64,000 nt of DNA. Source: Alitabrizicola rongguiensis (lineage in GTDB: Bacteria; Pseudomonadota; Alphaproteobacteria; Rhodobacterales; Rhodobacteraceae). How positions within the stretch are numbered: the stretch's first letter is position 1; every line of letters begins with the position of its first letter. This document shows positions 56,493 to 64,000 of the stretch, one piece after another. Under the pieces are notes generated by a model. That model saw only the letters and a program-made list of their open reading frames with translations, was not told the DNA's origin and did not search any database. The translations under genes and the position numbers were made by a program. The stretch covers positions 124,001 to 188,000 of the forward strand of contig NZ_JAKENF010000001.1 of assembly GCF_021491355.1 (NCBI RefSeq), given 5' to 3'.

Positions 56493-57536
56493 ATGCACTA
56501 TGGTTTCTGCTGTACGTTTCCATTCGCTATTTTCTGCGAGTTAGATGCTATCAAATGGACCGTCTGCGACATCAAATTTGAAGATGTACGCTTGAGAATC
56601 TCGCCGCCCTTTCGCAGCGAATCATATCTACGCCGTGGCTCTCCGGATTTTGACTATTGGAGTTCTCCAATACTGAAGGAAAGAAGCGCCAAGACCCCCG
56701 AGCAGTACTCCCGGCCATTTTCTGTGTACCCAACACTAACTCAAGACGTGCACGGAAAGACGAAAGCAACTGTTGTCGTAAGAGATGATGCAAGATTTGA
56801 ATCTCTTCCACTTAATTCAATTCAGTTCGATATTTTCACCACTGATGAAAATGAAGCGCATGCACTGTTTGAAAAAGTGAAATCAAGGGGATTAAGAAAT
56901 ATCAAGAGAGGCAGCCATCAATACTGGATACTTCAAAACCCTAGCTACTTTGAGAGTGATCTGAAGTCCACCTTTTGCGCAGACGAGAACTACACTATTC
57001 ACGAGCCTCCATGGAGTAGCACTTTTATCGTTACTCCATCAAAGTTAAGTAAACCCATATCGCATGAACTATGGCAAAAATCTTGGATAGATGCATCAAC
57101 TTCACAACCTATAGATTGGCTCGATTATCTCTTAGAGGCGGAGCACTACTCAGCATCGAAAGAGAAGGAAAAATCTCTTATGCAACTTGCGTTGTCACTT
57201 GAACTTCTAAAGTCAGACCTTTGGGAGGCATTGAATCAGGCTGGAAAATGCTCTCGACGAGAGATGCGCAAAGCTCAAGATAGTACGCAGGAAATCTACC
57301 ACTACTTCGCCGACAATCTTTACTCTGCCTGTGGCGACAGCATAGAGCGCTTCGATCGAGATTCATTCGCTTCGATAAAGCAGATTTGGATGTTGCGCGG
57401 CCTAATCGCCCATGGCCGCGCAGAACGAGTCAGCAGTATGGTTGGCCAGCGTCTAGATGACATTGACTTTGAGACACTTATCGAGGGCGTACTAGGAGCC
57501 GCTTATTTTGTGGAGCATGTACGCCGAAGCTTATGA
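56493..57536 (+). CDS. Low-G+C gene with C-terminal HEPN-like domain, unknown N-terminus
   Basis: 347 residues from ATG 56493 (GAGAGG upstream; GTG 56472 and ATG 56478 are in-frame alternatives). The C-terminal part (about 205-347) is helical and reads like an Apea/HEPN domain: [35 protein letters not shown], then R302-GLIA-H307, an R-x4-H motif as in HEPN ribonucleases. Residues 1-200 are mixed, Trp/Tyr/Phe-rich, and match nothing I know. Codon use (AGA, TTA, ATA) and base content differ sharply from all neighbours: two 60-base lines I counted have 22 and 27 G+C. This indicates recent transfer. It overlaps the lepA stop region by six bases. An RNase or defence role is inference. Confidence 0.8.
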   Translation: MHYGFCCTFPFAIFCELDAIKWTVCDIKFEDVRLRISPPFRSESYLRRGSPDFDYWSSPILKERSAKTPEQYSRPFSVYPTLTQDVHGKTKATVVVRDDARFESLPLNSIQFDIFTTDENEAHALFEKVKSRGLRNIKRGSHQYWILQNPSYFESDLKSTFCADENYTIHEPPWSSTFIVTPSKLSKPISHELWQKSWIDASTSQPIDWLDYLLEAEHYSASKEKEKSLMQLALSLELLKSDLWEALNQAGKCSRREMRKAQDSTQEIYHYFADNLYSACGDSIERFDRDSFASIKQIWMLRGLIAHGRAERVSSMVGQRLDDIDFETLIEGVLGAAYFVEHVRRSL

Positions 57537-59330
57537 ATCCATCTTCAGCGCATTGATGAACGCCTGCTGCGGGATCTCGACCTTCCCGAACTGGCGCATC
57601 CGCTTCTTGCCCTCTTTCTGCTTGTCCAGCAGCTTGCGCTTCCGGGTGGCGTCGCCGCCGTAGCACTTGGCCGTCACGTCCTTGCGCATGGCGGAAATCG
57701 TCTCGCGCGCGATCACGCGACCGCCGATGGCCGCCTGGATCGGGATCTTGAACATGTGGCGGGGGATCAGTTCCTTGAGCTTCTCGACCATCGCCCGGCC
57801 GCGCAGCTCGGCGCGGGCGCGGTGGACCATCATCGACAGGGCATCGACCGGCTCGTCGTTGACCAACACCGACATCTTCACCAGGTCGTCCTCGCGATAG
57901 CCGGTGATCTGGTAGTCGAAGCTCGCATATCCCTTGGTGACCGATTTCAGCCGGTCGTAGAAATCGAAGACCACCTCGTTCAGCGGCAGGTCGTATTCGA
58001 CCATCGCGCGGTTGCCGGCATAGGTCAGGTTCAGCTGGATGCCGCGCCGGTCCTGGCAGAGCTTCAGGATGTCGCCCAGGTATTCATCGGGCACCATGAT
58101 CGTCGCCTTGATGCGCGGCTCTTCCAGGTGGTCGACATGGGTCAGGTCGGGCATGTCGGCGGGGTTGTGCAGCTCCATCATCGAGCCGTCGCGCATGTAG
58201 ATGTGGTAGACCACGGAGGGCGCGGTGGTGATGAGGTCGAGGTCATATTCCCGCTCCAGCCGGTCGCGGACCACCTCGAGGTGCAGAAGGCCAAGGAAGC
58301 CGCAGCGGAAGCCGAAGCCGAGCGCGGCCGAGGTTTCCATCTCGTAGCTGAAGGAGGCGTCGTTGAGCGCGAGCTTCTCGATGGCGTCGCGCAAAGCCTC
58401 GAAGTCGTTGGCATCGACCGGGAAGAGGCCGCAGAACACCACCGGCTGCGCCGGCTTGAAGCCCGGCAGCGGCTGGTCGCAGGGTTTCTTCTCATGGGTG
58501 ATGGTGTCGCCGACGCGGGTGTCGCGGACCTGCTTGATCGAGGCGGTCAGCACGCCGATCTCGCCCGGCCCCAGTTCGGCGATGTCGACCATCTGCGGCT
58601 TCAGCACGGCGAGCTTGTCGATCCCGTAGATCGCGCCGGTCTGCATCATGCGGATGCGGTCGCCCTTCCTGATGACGCCGTCCATCACCCGGATCATGAC
58701 GACAACGCCGAGATAGGCGTCATACCAGCTGTCCACCAGCATCGCCTTCAGCGGCGCATTCCGGTCGCCCTTGGGCGCCGGCAAGCGATGCACGATCGCC
58801 TCCAGCACGTCAGGGATGCCGAGGCCCGACTTGGCCGAGATCAGCACGGCATCCGAGGCATCAAGGCCGATCACATCCTCGATCTGCGCGCGCACGCGGT
58901 CGGGCTCGGCCGCCGGCAGGTCGATCTTGTTCAGGACCGGCACGATCTCGTGCCCCGCATCGATCGCCTGATAGACGTTGGCGAGCGTCTGCGCCTCGAC
59001 CCCCTGGGAGGCGTCAACGACGAGAAGCGAGCCTTCGACGGCGCGCATCGACCGGCTGACCTCATAGGCGAAGTCCACGTGGCCGGGCGTGTCGATCAGG
59101 TTCAGCACGTAATGCTGGCCATCCTTCGCCTTGTAGTCGAGGCGCACGGTGTTGGCCTTGATGGTGATGCCCCGCTCGCGCTCGATATCCATGCTGTCGA
59201 GCAACTGCGCCTTCATGTCGCGGTCGGCCACGGTGCCGGTCGACTGGATCAGGCGGTCGGCCAGCGTGGATTTGCCGTGGTCGATATGGGCCACGATCGA
59301 GAAGTTGCGGATGTGCGAAAGCTGGGTCAT
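57531..59330 (-). CDS. lepA: Elongation factor 4 (LepA)
   Basis: 599-residue ribosomal GTPase, also called EF4. G1 is AHIDHGKST near the N-terminus, with G3 DTPGHVDF and G4 NKIDLP. The EF-G-like domains and the LepA-specific C-terminal domain ([33 protein letters not shown]) are complete. It remobilises or fine-tunes stalled ribosomes and affects initiation. The C-terminus INALKMDS is intact although the acquired HEPN gene abuts it. Divergent from a secreted small protein with 211 bases between. Confidence 0.98.
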   Translation of the reverse strand: MTQLSHIRNFSIVAHIDHGKSTLADRLIQSTGTVADRDMKAQLLDSMDIERERGITIKANTVRLDYKAKDGQHYVLNLIDTPGHVDFAYEVSRSMRAVEGSLLVVDASQGVEAQTLANVYQAIDAGHEIVPVLNKIDLPAAEPDRVRAQIEDVIGLDASDAVLISAKSGLGIPDVLEAIVHRLPAPKGDRNAPLKAMLVDSWYDAYLGVVVMIRVMDGVIRKGDRIRMMQTGAIYGIDKLAVLKPQMVDIAELGPGEIGVLTASIKQVRDTRVGDTITHEKKPCDQPLPGFKPAQPVVFCGLFPVDANDFEALRDAIEKLALNDASFSYEMETSAALGFGFRCGFLGLLHLEVVRDRLEREYDLDLITTAPSVVYHIYMRDGSMMELHNPADMPDLTHVDHLEEPRIKATIMVPDEYLGDILKLCQDRRGIQLNLTYAGNRAMVEYDLPLNEVVFDFYDRLKSVTKGYASFDYQITGYREDDLVKMSVLVNDEPVDALSMMVHRARAELRGRAMVEKLKELIPRHMFKIPIQAAIGGRVIARETISAMRKDVTAKCYGGDATRKRKLLDKQKEGKKRMRQFGKVEIPQQAFINALKMDS

Positions 59331-59541
59331 GCGCGGCTTATGGCAGGTTTTATTGGGCGGTCAAGCAAGCGGATGTGCGCGGAAATCCGCCGCCCGGCAA
59401 GGGGTCAGACCCGCGTCCGCGCCCCCCGGATCGGCAGGAACTTGCCAGTCGGGGCCGCGGGTTGAAGTTTTTCCGCCGAATCGGCATACTGCGTGGCAGA
59501 AAAATCGCAGGTTCAGCTGCGGAAACCACGAGGCAGAGCAG

Positions 59542-59859
59542 ATGACGTCTTTGATCCGTGTTGCGGTTATGGCCGCGCTTTTCCTTCCCCTTGCATCCGG
59601 CATCGCTCTTGCCGGTGGACCGATCGAGAAGGCTTGCAACCGGTCCGATCGTAACGGTGCGACCCGCAGCATGTGCAGCTGCATCCAGCAGGCCGCCGAC
59701 CAGACCTTGAGCAACGCCGACCAGCGCCGCGCGGCCAGCTTCTTCGAGGACCCGGACAAGGCGCAGGACGTGCGGCTGTCCACCCGGTCCTCCGACGATG
59801 CGTTCTGGGACCGTTACCGGAATTTCACCAACGCCGCCTCGTCCTACTGCGCCGGCTGA
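59542..59859 (+). CDS. Small secreted conserved protein (Rhodobacterales)
   Basis: 105 residues with a signal peptide (cleavage near ALAGG, about residue 25) and a Cys-containing mature part: ACNRSDRNGATRSMCSCIQQAADQTLSNADQRRAASFFEDPDKAQDVRLS and a terminal YCAG. Similar proteins are sometimes labelled 'arginine transporter', a name this small soluble protein does not support. GAGG precedes ATG 59542. Its end overlaps the convergent phosphatase gene by 16 bases. Confidence 0.78.
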   Translation: MTSLIRVAVMAALFLPLASGIALAGGPIEKACNRSDRNGATRSMCSCIQQAADQTLSNADQRRAASFFEDPDKAQDVRLSTRSSDDAFWDRYRNFTNAASSYCAG

Positions 59860-60317
59860 GACAGGCGGCGGATCAAGGCGCGGCAGCCGTCCTCGATCAG
59901 GTCGAGCGCCCCGTCGAAATCGCCAGAGTACCAGGGGTCCGGCACGTCCATTGACTTGGCGCCGGGCCTTTCTGCATCAAGCAGGCTGCCGAACAGCAGA
60001 AGCTCGGCCGTCGCCCGTGCCGGGCGACGCTCCTCGGCCCCGCGCAGGTTGGAGCGATCCATGGCAAGGATAAGATCGAAGCGGCTGAAATCCTCGGCCG
60101 CCAGCTGACGCGCCCGCAGGGCCGTCAGGTCGTATCCCCGCTGCGCCGCCGCGGCAATGGCGCGGCGGTCGGGTGGTTCGCCTGCGTGCCAGTTCCCTGT
60201 CCCGCAACTGTCGACGGTCAGGTCGAGCCCGGCCGCATCCGCCATGTGGCGCAGGACCGCTTCGGCGGTGGGCGACCGGCAGATGTTGCCAAGGCAGAGG
60301 AACAGGATGCGGGCCAT
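59844..60317 (-). CDS. Low-molecular-weight protein-tyrosine-phosphatase
   Basis: 157 residues. The P-loop C8-LGNIC-R14-S15 near the N-terminus (ILFLCLGNICRSPTAEAV) and the general acid D in VPDPWYSGDF are intact. It dephosphorylates protein tyrosines in the cytoplasm; in bacteria it often pairs with BY-kinases of exopolysaccharide export, none of which are visible here. ATG 60317 lies one base after the oxygenase stop (TGA-G-ATG), so the two are coupled. Confidence 0.93.
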   Translation of the reverse strand: MARILFLCLGNICRSPTAEAVLRHMADAAGLDLTVDSCGTGNWHAGEPPDRRAIAAAAQRGYDLTALRARQLAAEDFSRFDLILAMDRSNLRGAEERRPARATAELLLFGSLLDAERPGAKSMDVPDPWYSGDFDGALDLIEDGCRALIRRLSQPAQ

Positions 60318-60318
60318 C

Positions 60319-60870
60319 TCAGCGGAAGGCCGGTCCATGCGCCCAGAGCGTCAGCGACCAGCGCTCGCCGGCGGTCACGGGCGTGACGCGGTGCAGCACG
60401 AAGCTCGGGAAGACGGTGGCGGTGCCACAGTCCCGCGGGGCGGCGTGGATGTTGCTGTCCGGGCGGAGTTCGAGCGTGCCGCCCTCATAGCTATCCGGAT
60501 CGGACAGTTGCAGAACGATGGTCAGCTTTCGCTTCGCCGCCCAGTTTCCGGCGCCGATGTCCGAATGCCAGTCGAAATGTCCCTCTCGCTCGGACCCGTA
60601 GCGGGCGATCTGCGCGCTTTCGCCGAAATCGGTGAGGTCGAAACCATAGCCGTCTCGGTTGGCGCGCGCGACGAGGCCGATCAGCCTGTCCATCACCCAG
60701 GCGCCGCCTTCGAGATCGTCGAGCCAGGCAATGTCGGCCCGGCGGATGCCATGCCGGGTCGTGCCACCGACCAGACCAGCATCGCGCAACTGCGCGGCTC
60801 GGGCCAGCGCGACGACATTCTCGCATTCGGACGGCGAGAGGGCGGCAGGCAAGGTCAGGAAAGGCGGCAT
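60319..60870 (-). CDS. 2-oxoglutarate/Fe(II) dioxygenase (PKHD/prolyl 4-hydroxylase-like)
   Basis: 183 residues with a double-stranded beta-helix core. Iron ligands H102 and D104 lie in FDWHSD and the distal histidine is H160 in SFVLHRVTPV; R170 in GERWSL would bind 2-oxoglutarate. GGTLEL precedes the distal strand. The substrate is unknown (protein, peptide or small molecule). ATG 60870 is preferred to the TTG of the longer frame. It lies between rpmB's terminator and the phosphatase. Confidence 0.88.
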   Translation of the reverse strand: MPPFLTLPAALSPSECENVVALARAAQLRDAGLVGGTTRHGIRRADIAWLDDLEGGAWVMDRLIGLVARANRDGYGFDLTDFGESAQIARYGSEREGHFDWHSDIGAGNWAAKRKLTIVLQLSDPDSYEGGTLELRPDSNIHAAPRDCGTATVFPSFVLHRVTPVTAGERWSLTLWAHGPAFR

Positions 60871-60883
60871 TCCAGGGTCCGGC

Positions 60884-60914
60884 AAAGGAAAAGGCCCCGC
60901 CAAGTGGCAGGGCC
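60884..60914 (-). terminator. Rho-independent terminator downstream of rpmB
   Basis: On the minus strand GGCCCTGCC-ACTT-GGCGGGGCC (one G-T wobble) is followed by TTTTCCTTT, 30 bases after the rpmB stop. Confidence 0.8.
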
Positions 60915-60943
60915 CATCACTGTCCGTCAAGGCCGGAAAAGGA

Positions 60944-61231
60944 TCAGGCGGCCGCTTGGGCCTTCTCGATCTCTTTCTTGATCTTCAGGGCGCGATCCGA
61001 CAGCTCGTCATCCTTCGCCTTGACGAGGAAGGCGTCGAGGCCGCCGCGGTGATCGACGGTGCGGAGCGCCGCAGCCGACACGCGGAACTGGAACGACTGG
61101 CCCAGAACGTCGGAGATCAGGGTCACATCATTCAGGTTCGGCAGGAAGCGCCGGCGGGTCTTGTTGTTGGCGTGGCTCACCTTGTTCCCGGTGATCGGGC
61201 CCTTGCCACTCAGTTCGCAAACGCGCGACAT
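60944..61231 (-). CDS. rpmB: 50S ribosomal protein L28
   Basis: 95-residue ribosomal protein. The signature [33 protein letters not shown] is complete, followed by [19 protein letters not shown]. No zinc-binding CxxC pair is seen, the usual C-minus form. It has its own terminator. Confidence 0.98.
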   Translation of the reverse strand: MSRVCELSGKGPITGNKVSHANNKTRRRFLPNLNDVTLISDVLGQSFQFRVSAAALRTVDHRGGLDAFLVKAKDDELSDRALKIKKEIEKAQAAA

Positions 61232-61393
61232 CGGTCTTATCCTTGTTCTGAACCGGCAGGGCTGGTCTGCCGAAGTCTTCCGTCAAGCGGACAGACCACC
61301 CCAAAGAGGTGCGCCCGCAATTCCATCGGGGCCGTTTAGGGGCAAAGCGCGGCGGCGTCAAGCGATTCACCCCCCGGTTTTCCGCGGGACGCA

Positions 61394-61420
61394 CCGAAAG
61401 AAGGGGGCTTTCCGCCCCCT
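61394..61420 (-). terminator. Rho-independent terminator downstream of meaB
   Basis: On the minus strand AGGGGGC-GGAAA-GCCCCCT is followed by TCTTTCGG, about 55 bases after the meaB stop. The following CCCCGAGGGTATTTCAGCCAAG stretch (61442-61463) looks like a phrase common between genes in this lineage, from memory. Confidence 0.7.
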
Positions 61421-61475
61421 CTGTCCCTGTGGGACATTCACCCCCGAGGGTATTTCAGCCAAGAAGAAACTGGGC

Positions 61476-62453
61476 TCAGGCGGATTTCAGGGCCGCAAGG
61501 AATCGCTCGGCCGCAGATTCGGGGGTGAGCTGTCGCCCGGCGACCTCGGCCCCTAACTTGTCGAGTGCGGCGCGCGCCTTTGTCGTTTCGAGCACTGCAA
61601 GAAGACCGGCGCGCACTTCGGCCTCGAACCAGTGTCGGGCCTGCGCCGCGCGGCGCGCCTGCCAGTGTCCGCTCTCGCGGCGCCAGCGGGCGAGGGTCTG
61701 CATCTCGGTCCATGCCGCGTCCAGGCCCGACCGCTCGACGGCCGAAACGGTCATCGCCTTGGGAAAATCCGGCGGGTCCTGCGGGCGGTGGCGAAGCAGA
61801 CGCAAAGCCCCGGCATAATCGGCGCAAGTGCGGATCGCAGCCGGCTTCAGATCACCATCGGCCTTGTTGACCAGAATCAGGTCGGCCATTTCCATGATCC
61901 CGCGCTTGACGCCCTGCAACTCGTCCCCGCCCGCCGGAGCCAGCAGCAGCAGGAACAGGTCGCACAACTCGGCCACCATGGTTTCCGACTGACCGACGCC
62001 GACCGTCTCGATCAGGATCACGTCAAAGCCGGCTGCCTCGCAGATCGCCACCGCTTCCCGCGTGCGGCGGGCGACGCCGCCCAGATGGCTTTGGCTGGGC
62101 GAGGGCCGGATGAAGGCGCGCGGGTCACGGGACAGATGCTCCATCCGTGTCTTGTCGCCGAGGATCGAACCACCCGATCGTGCCGAGGAAGGATCGACCG
62201 CCAGAACGGCCACCCGCAGCCCCTGCCCCGTCAGCATCAGGCCGAAGCTCTCGATAAAGCTCGACTTGCCCACCCCCGGTGTGCCCGACAGACCGATGCG
62301 CAGCGCCTCACGCCCCGCGCCGCGCAGGATGTCGATCAGGAGAACCGCCTGCGCCCGGTGATCCGCCCGGGCGCTTTCCACCAGCGTGATCGCACGGGCC
62401 AGCGCCCGTCGATCGCCGGCGATCACGCGACTGGCAAGATCCGACACATCCAT
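61476..62453 (-). CDS. meaB: Methylmalonyl-CoA mutase-associated GTPase MeaB
   Basis: 325-residue G3E GTPase (ArgK/MeaB/MMAA). The G1 GLSGTPGVGKSS is at 54-65, with VLAVDPSSARSGGSILGDKTRM, FIRPSPSQSHLGGVARRT, ETVGVGQSE and NKADGD. MeaB guards and reactivates adenosylcobalamin-dependent methylmalonyl-CoA mutase; no mutase gene is in the window. Start at ATG 62453 with GGAGGG upstream instead of the 15-codon longer frame. Divergent from the DUF3108 gene. Confidence 0.95.
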   Translation of the reverse strand: MDVSDLASRVIAGDRRALARAITLVESARADHRAQAVLLIDILRGAGREALRIGLSGTPGVGKSSFIESFGLMLTGQGLRVAVLAVDPSSARSGGSILGDKTRMEHLSRDPRAFIRPSPSQSHLGGVARRTREAVAICEAAGFDVILIETVGVGQSETMVAELCDLFLLLLAPAGGDELQGVKRGIMEMADLILVNKADGDLKPAAIRTCADYAGALRLLRHRPQDPPDFPKAMTVSAVERSGLDAAWTEMQTLARWRRESGHWQARRAAQARHWFEAEVRAGLLAVLETTKARAALDKLGAEVAGRQLTPESAAERFLAALKSA

Positions 62454-62572
62454 GGGCACCCTCCGGCGAAGTTCCGCCTGACAAGCACCGTCCCACACCG
62501 AATTGTCAACGCCGGCGGGGCTGCCCCTGTCACAAAGCCGCGCTAGGCTTCAGTCAACCACGGGAGAGTCCG

Positions 62573-63286
62573 ATGCGTTCACTGCTTCTCGCAAGCGCCC
62601 TTGCCTTGTCATCGCCCGTGTTGCCGGCGAATGCCGGGGAGTCCGCCACCTACGACCTGTCGATACGTGGGCTTCGCGTCGGGACGGTCAGCTATTCCGG
62701 CGAGATCACGGATGGTCGTTATTCCGTCACGGGGCAGTTGCAAAGCGGCGGTGTTTTCGACTGGGTGAAGCACATCCGCTACGACGCCAGCTCTACCGGC
62801 CTGGTCCGTGGCGACCGTTTCACCCCGCAGCGCTACGTCGAAGCCGCCGATACAGGCAAACGCCAGTCGGAAGCGGTGATGGAGTATCGCAACGGCGTGC
62901 CGCAGGTAAAGGTCTACAACCCGCCGCGCGAGCCCGGCAGCGGCGGCCTTGACCCGGCGAAACAGGTGGGAACCGTCGATCCCTTGACCGCGATGTTCGC
63001 GGCATTGCGCGATGTGCCGGCCGCCGACGCCTGCGACCTGACGCTGCAGCTTTTCGATGGCAAGCGTCGCAGCCTCGTGACGATTGGGCCGCTGACAGCC
63101 TCCGCAGAGGGTGCGACCTGTGCCGGAGAGTATCGGCGTGTCGCAGGATTCAGCGACTCCGACATGGCCGAGAAGACGCGCTTCCCCTTCACTCTGGCGC
63201 TCGAGCAGGCCGGGGATGGCAAGCTGCAGGTGTCCGAGATTACCATGGACACGCTCTATGGAAAAGGCCGGATGAAACGGCGATAA
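62573..63286 (+). CDS. DUF3108 domain-containing exported protein
   Basis: 237 residues with a signal peptide ([21 protein letters not shown]) and a beta-rich domain: [41 protein letters not shown], and [32 protein letters not shown]3108 proteins are barrel-like periplasmic proteins of unknown function, with a LolA/YceI-like appearance. Coding is uninterrupted and followed after 7 bases by hrpB. Confidence 0.85.
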   Translation: MRSLLLASALALSSPVLPANAGESATYDLSIRGLRVGTVSYSGEITDGRYSVTGQLQSGGVFDWVKHIRYDASSTGLVRGDRFTPQRYVEAADTGKRQSEAVMEYRNGVPQVKVYNPPREPGSGGLDPAKQVGTVDPLTAMFAALRDVPAADACDLTLQLFDGKRRSLVTIGPLTASAEGATCAGEYRRVAGFSDSDMAEKTRFPFTLALEQAGDGKLQVSEITMDTLYGKGRMKRR

Positions 63287-63293
63287 GGCGGGG

Positions 63294-64000
63294 GTGACCA
63301 ACCCGCTTCCCATCGACGAGGCCCTGCCCGGATTGATCGCCGCGTTGCGCGGCCGGGGGATGGCCGTGCTGCAGGCCCCGCCCGGCGCCGGCAAGACCAC
63401 CCGCGTTCCGCTTGCCCTGCTGCCCGAGGTTCCGGGTCGGATCGTCATGCTCGAACCGCGCCGGCTGGCCGCGCGTGCTGCGGCCGAACGCATGGCCGAG
63501 ACGCTTGGCGAAGGCGTGGGGCAGACCGTGGGCTACCGCATCCGGGGCGAGGCCAAGGTCTCTCGTGCGACGCGGATCGAGGTGGTGACCGAAGGTATCC
63601 TGACGCGGATGCTTCAGTCTGATCCGTCGCTCGACGGGATCGGCGCGCTGATCTTCGACGAGTTCCACGAACGCTCGCTGAACGCCGATCTCGGCCTTGC
63701 GCTGGCGCTCGAGGTCCGGGGCGCGCTGCGCGAGGATCTGCGTCTGATCGTGATGTCGGCGACGCTCGATGCCGAACCGGTGGCAGCGCTGATGGGAGAC
63801 GCGCCTGTTGTCACCTCGGCCGGTCGGGCCTTTCCGGTCGAAACCCGGTGGCTGCCGCGACCGCTTCCCGCCGGAGCAAAGTTCGAGCCGGCGGTCTCTG
63901 ACCTCATCCTGCAGGCGCTCGACGATACCTCGGACGGTGGGCTTCTGGTCTTCCTGCCGGGTGAAGGCGAGATCCGCCGCGTGGAGGGGTTGCTGAAAGG
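63294..64000 (+). CDS. hrpB: ATP-dependent RNA helicase HrpB (cut by window edge)
   Basis: 235 codons from GTG 63294, open to the window end. The DEAH-box features are visible: Walker [13 protein letters not shown], motif Ia [18 protein letters not shown], the GYRIRGE segment, motif II DEFHERS (a DEFH variant normal for HrpB) and motif [11 protein letters not shown]. HrpB is a non-essential DEAH RNA helicase. AAGGCGG lies upstream of the GTG. The remaining C-terminal domains lie beyond 64,000. Confidence 0.92.
   Translation, partial: MTNPLPIDEALPGLIAALRGRGMAVLQAPPGAGKTTRVPLALLPEVPGRIVMLEPRRLAARAAAERMAETLGEGVGQTVGYRIRGEAKVSRATRIEVVTEGILTRMLQSDPSLDGIGALIFDEFHERSLNADLGLALALEVRGALREDLRLIVMSATLDAEPVAALMGDAPVVTSAGRAFPVETRWLPRPLPAGAKFEPAVSDLILQALDDTSDGGLLVFLPGEGEIRRVEGLLK

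Noticed and set aside
57756-59465. 569-codon open frame antisense to lepA
   Set aside because: Shadow of lepA; His/Arg/Val-rich with no ribosome-binding site or recognisable domain.

Overview
The window reads as a chromosomal segment of an alphaproteobacterium, most likely in the Rhodobacterales (Rhodobacter/Paracoccus-like family). The support is high G+C with strong G/C third positions; the order tolQ-tolR-tolA-tolB-pal-cpoB-tilS-ftsH; a class I lysyl-tRNA synthetase; a one-step phosphatidylcholine synthase; DUF1127, DUF4864, CreA, DUF475 and GFA proteins; and abundant Shine-Dalgarno-led, tightly overlapping genes. I found no rRNA, tRNA, CRISPR array, transposase or integrase of a mobile element. 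XerC here is the chromosomal dimer-resolution type.

Layout. 1-9,961 (minus strand) is a cell-envelope block: ybgC and the complete Tol-Pal system, then tilS, ftsH and a truncated methyltransferase. 10,108-13,470 is an accessory patch: a decayed sulfotransferase, creA, small lipoproteins, a PliG-like secreted protein and a divergent AraC regulator. 13,467-16,734 is the Holliday-junction block ruvC-ruvA-(htpX)-ruvB. 17,047-22,847 holds DUF1127, prmA, a geranylgeranyl-reductase-like flavoprotein, an NTF2-like protein and priA. 22,955-27,343 (plus) holds a transaldolase-like aldolase, DUF484-xerC, pcs and a DUF475 membrane protein. 27,336-36,153 (minus) holds ogt, ileS, a DUF2339 membrane protein broken by one in-frame amber codon, and the ycjF/ycjX pair. 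36,272-44,872 holds truA, a HugZ-like protein, a large beta-helix protein, small envelope proteins, CHAD, GFA, lysS and TerB. 44,881-55,846 holds dacB, nadD, ettA, a TupA-like ATP-grasp protein, a channel-like membrane protein, a P-loop kinase, an orphan ParA and a CBS protein. 55,851-57,536 is the clearest acquired patch. 57,531-64,000 returns to core genes: lepA, a low-molecular-weight phosphatase, a 2OG oxygenase, rpmB, meaB, DUF3108 and the start of hrpB.

The most unusual spot is 56,088-57,536. A dense cluster of perfect dyads is followed by a single strikingly A+T-rich gene whose C-terminal third carries a HEPN-type R-x4-H motif, wedged against the 3' end of lepA. A lone HEPN protein with an unrecognised N-terminal half is a reasonable candidate for an RNA-targeting stress or phage-defence factor, but that function is inference. 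Other items worth a look: the amber-interrupted DUF2339 gene, a three-helix membrane protein with a degenerate potassium-channel filter, a 16-codon isoleucine-containing mini-ORF upstream of ileS, and a frameshifted sulfotransferase remnant.

How the genes work together: Tol-Pal with CpoB and the PBP4-type DacB act in envelope constriction and peptidoglycan remodelling. FtsH and HtpX are the membrane proteases. RuvABC, PriA and XerC cover recombination, replication restart and chromosome resolution. TilS, TruA, IleS, LysRS, PrmA, EttA, LepA and L28 serve translation.
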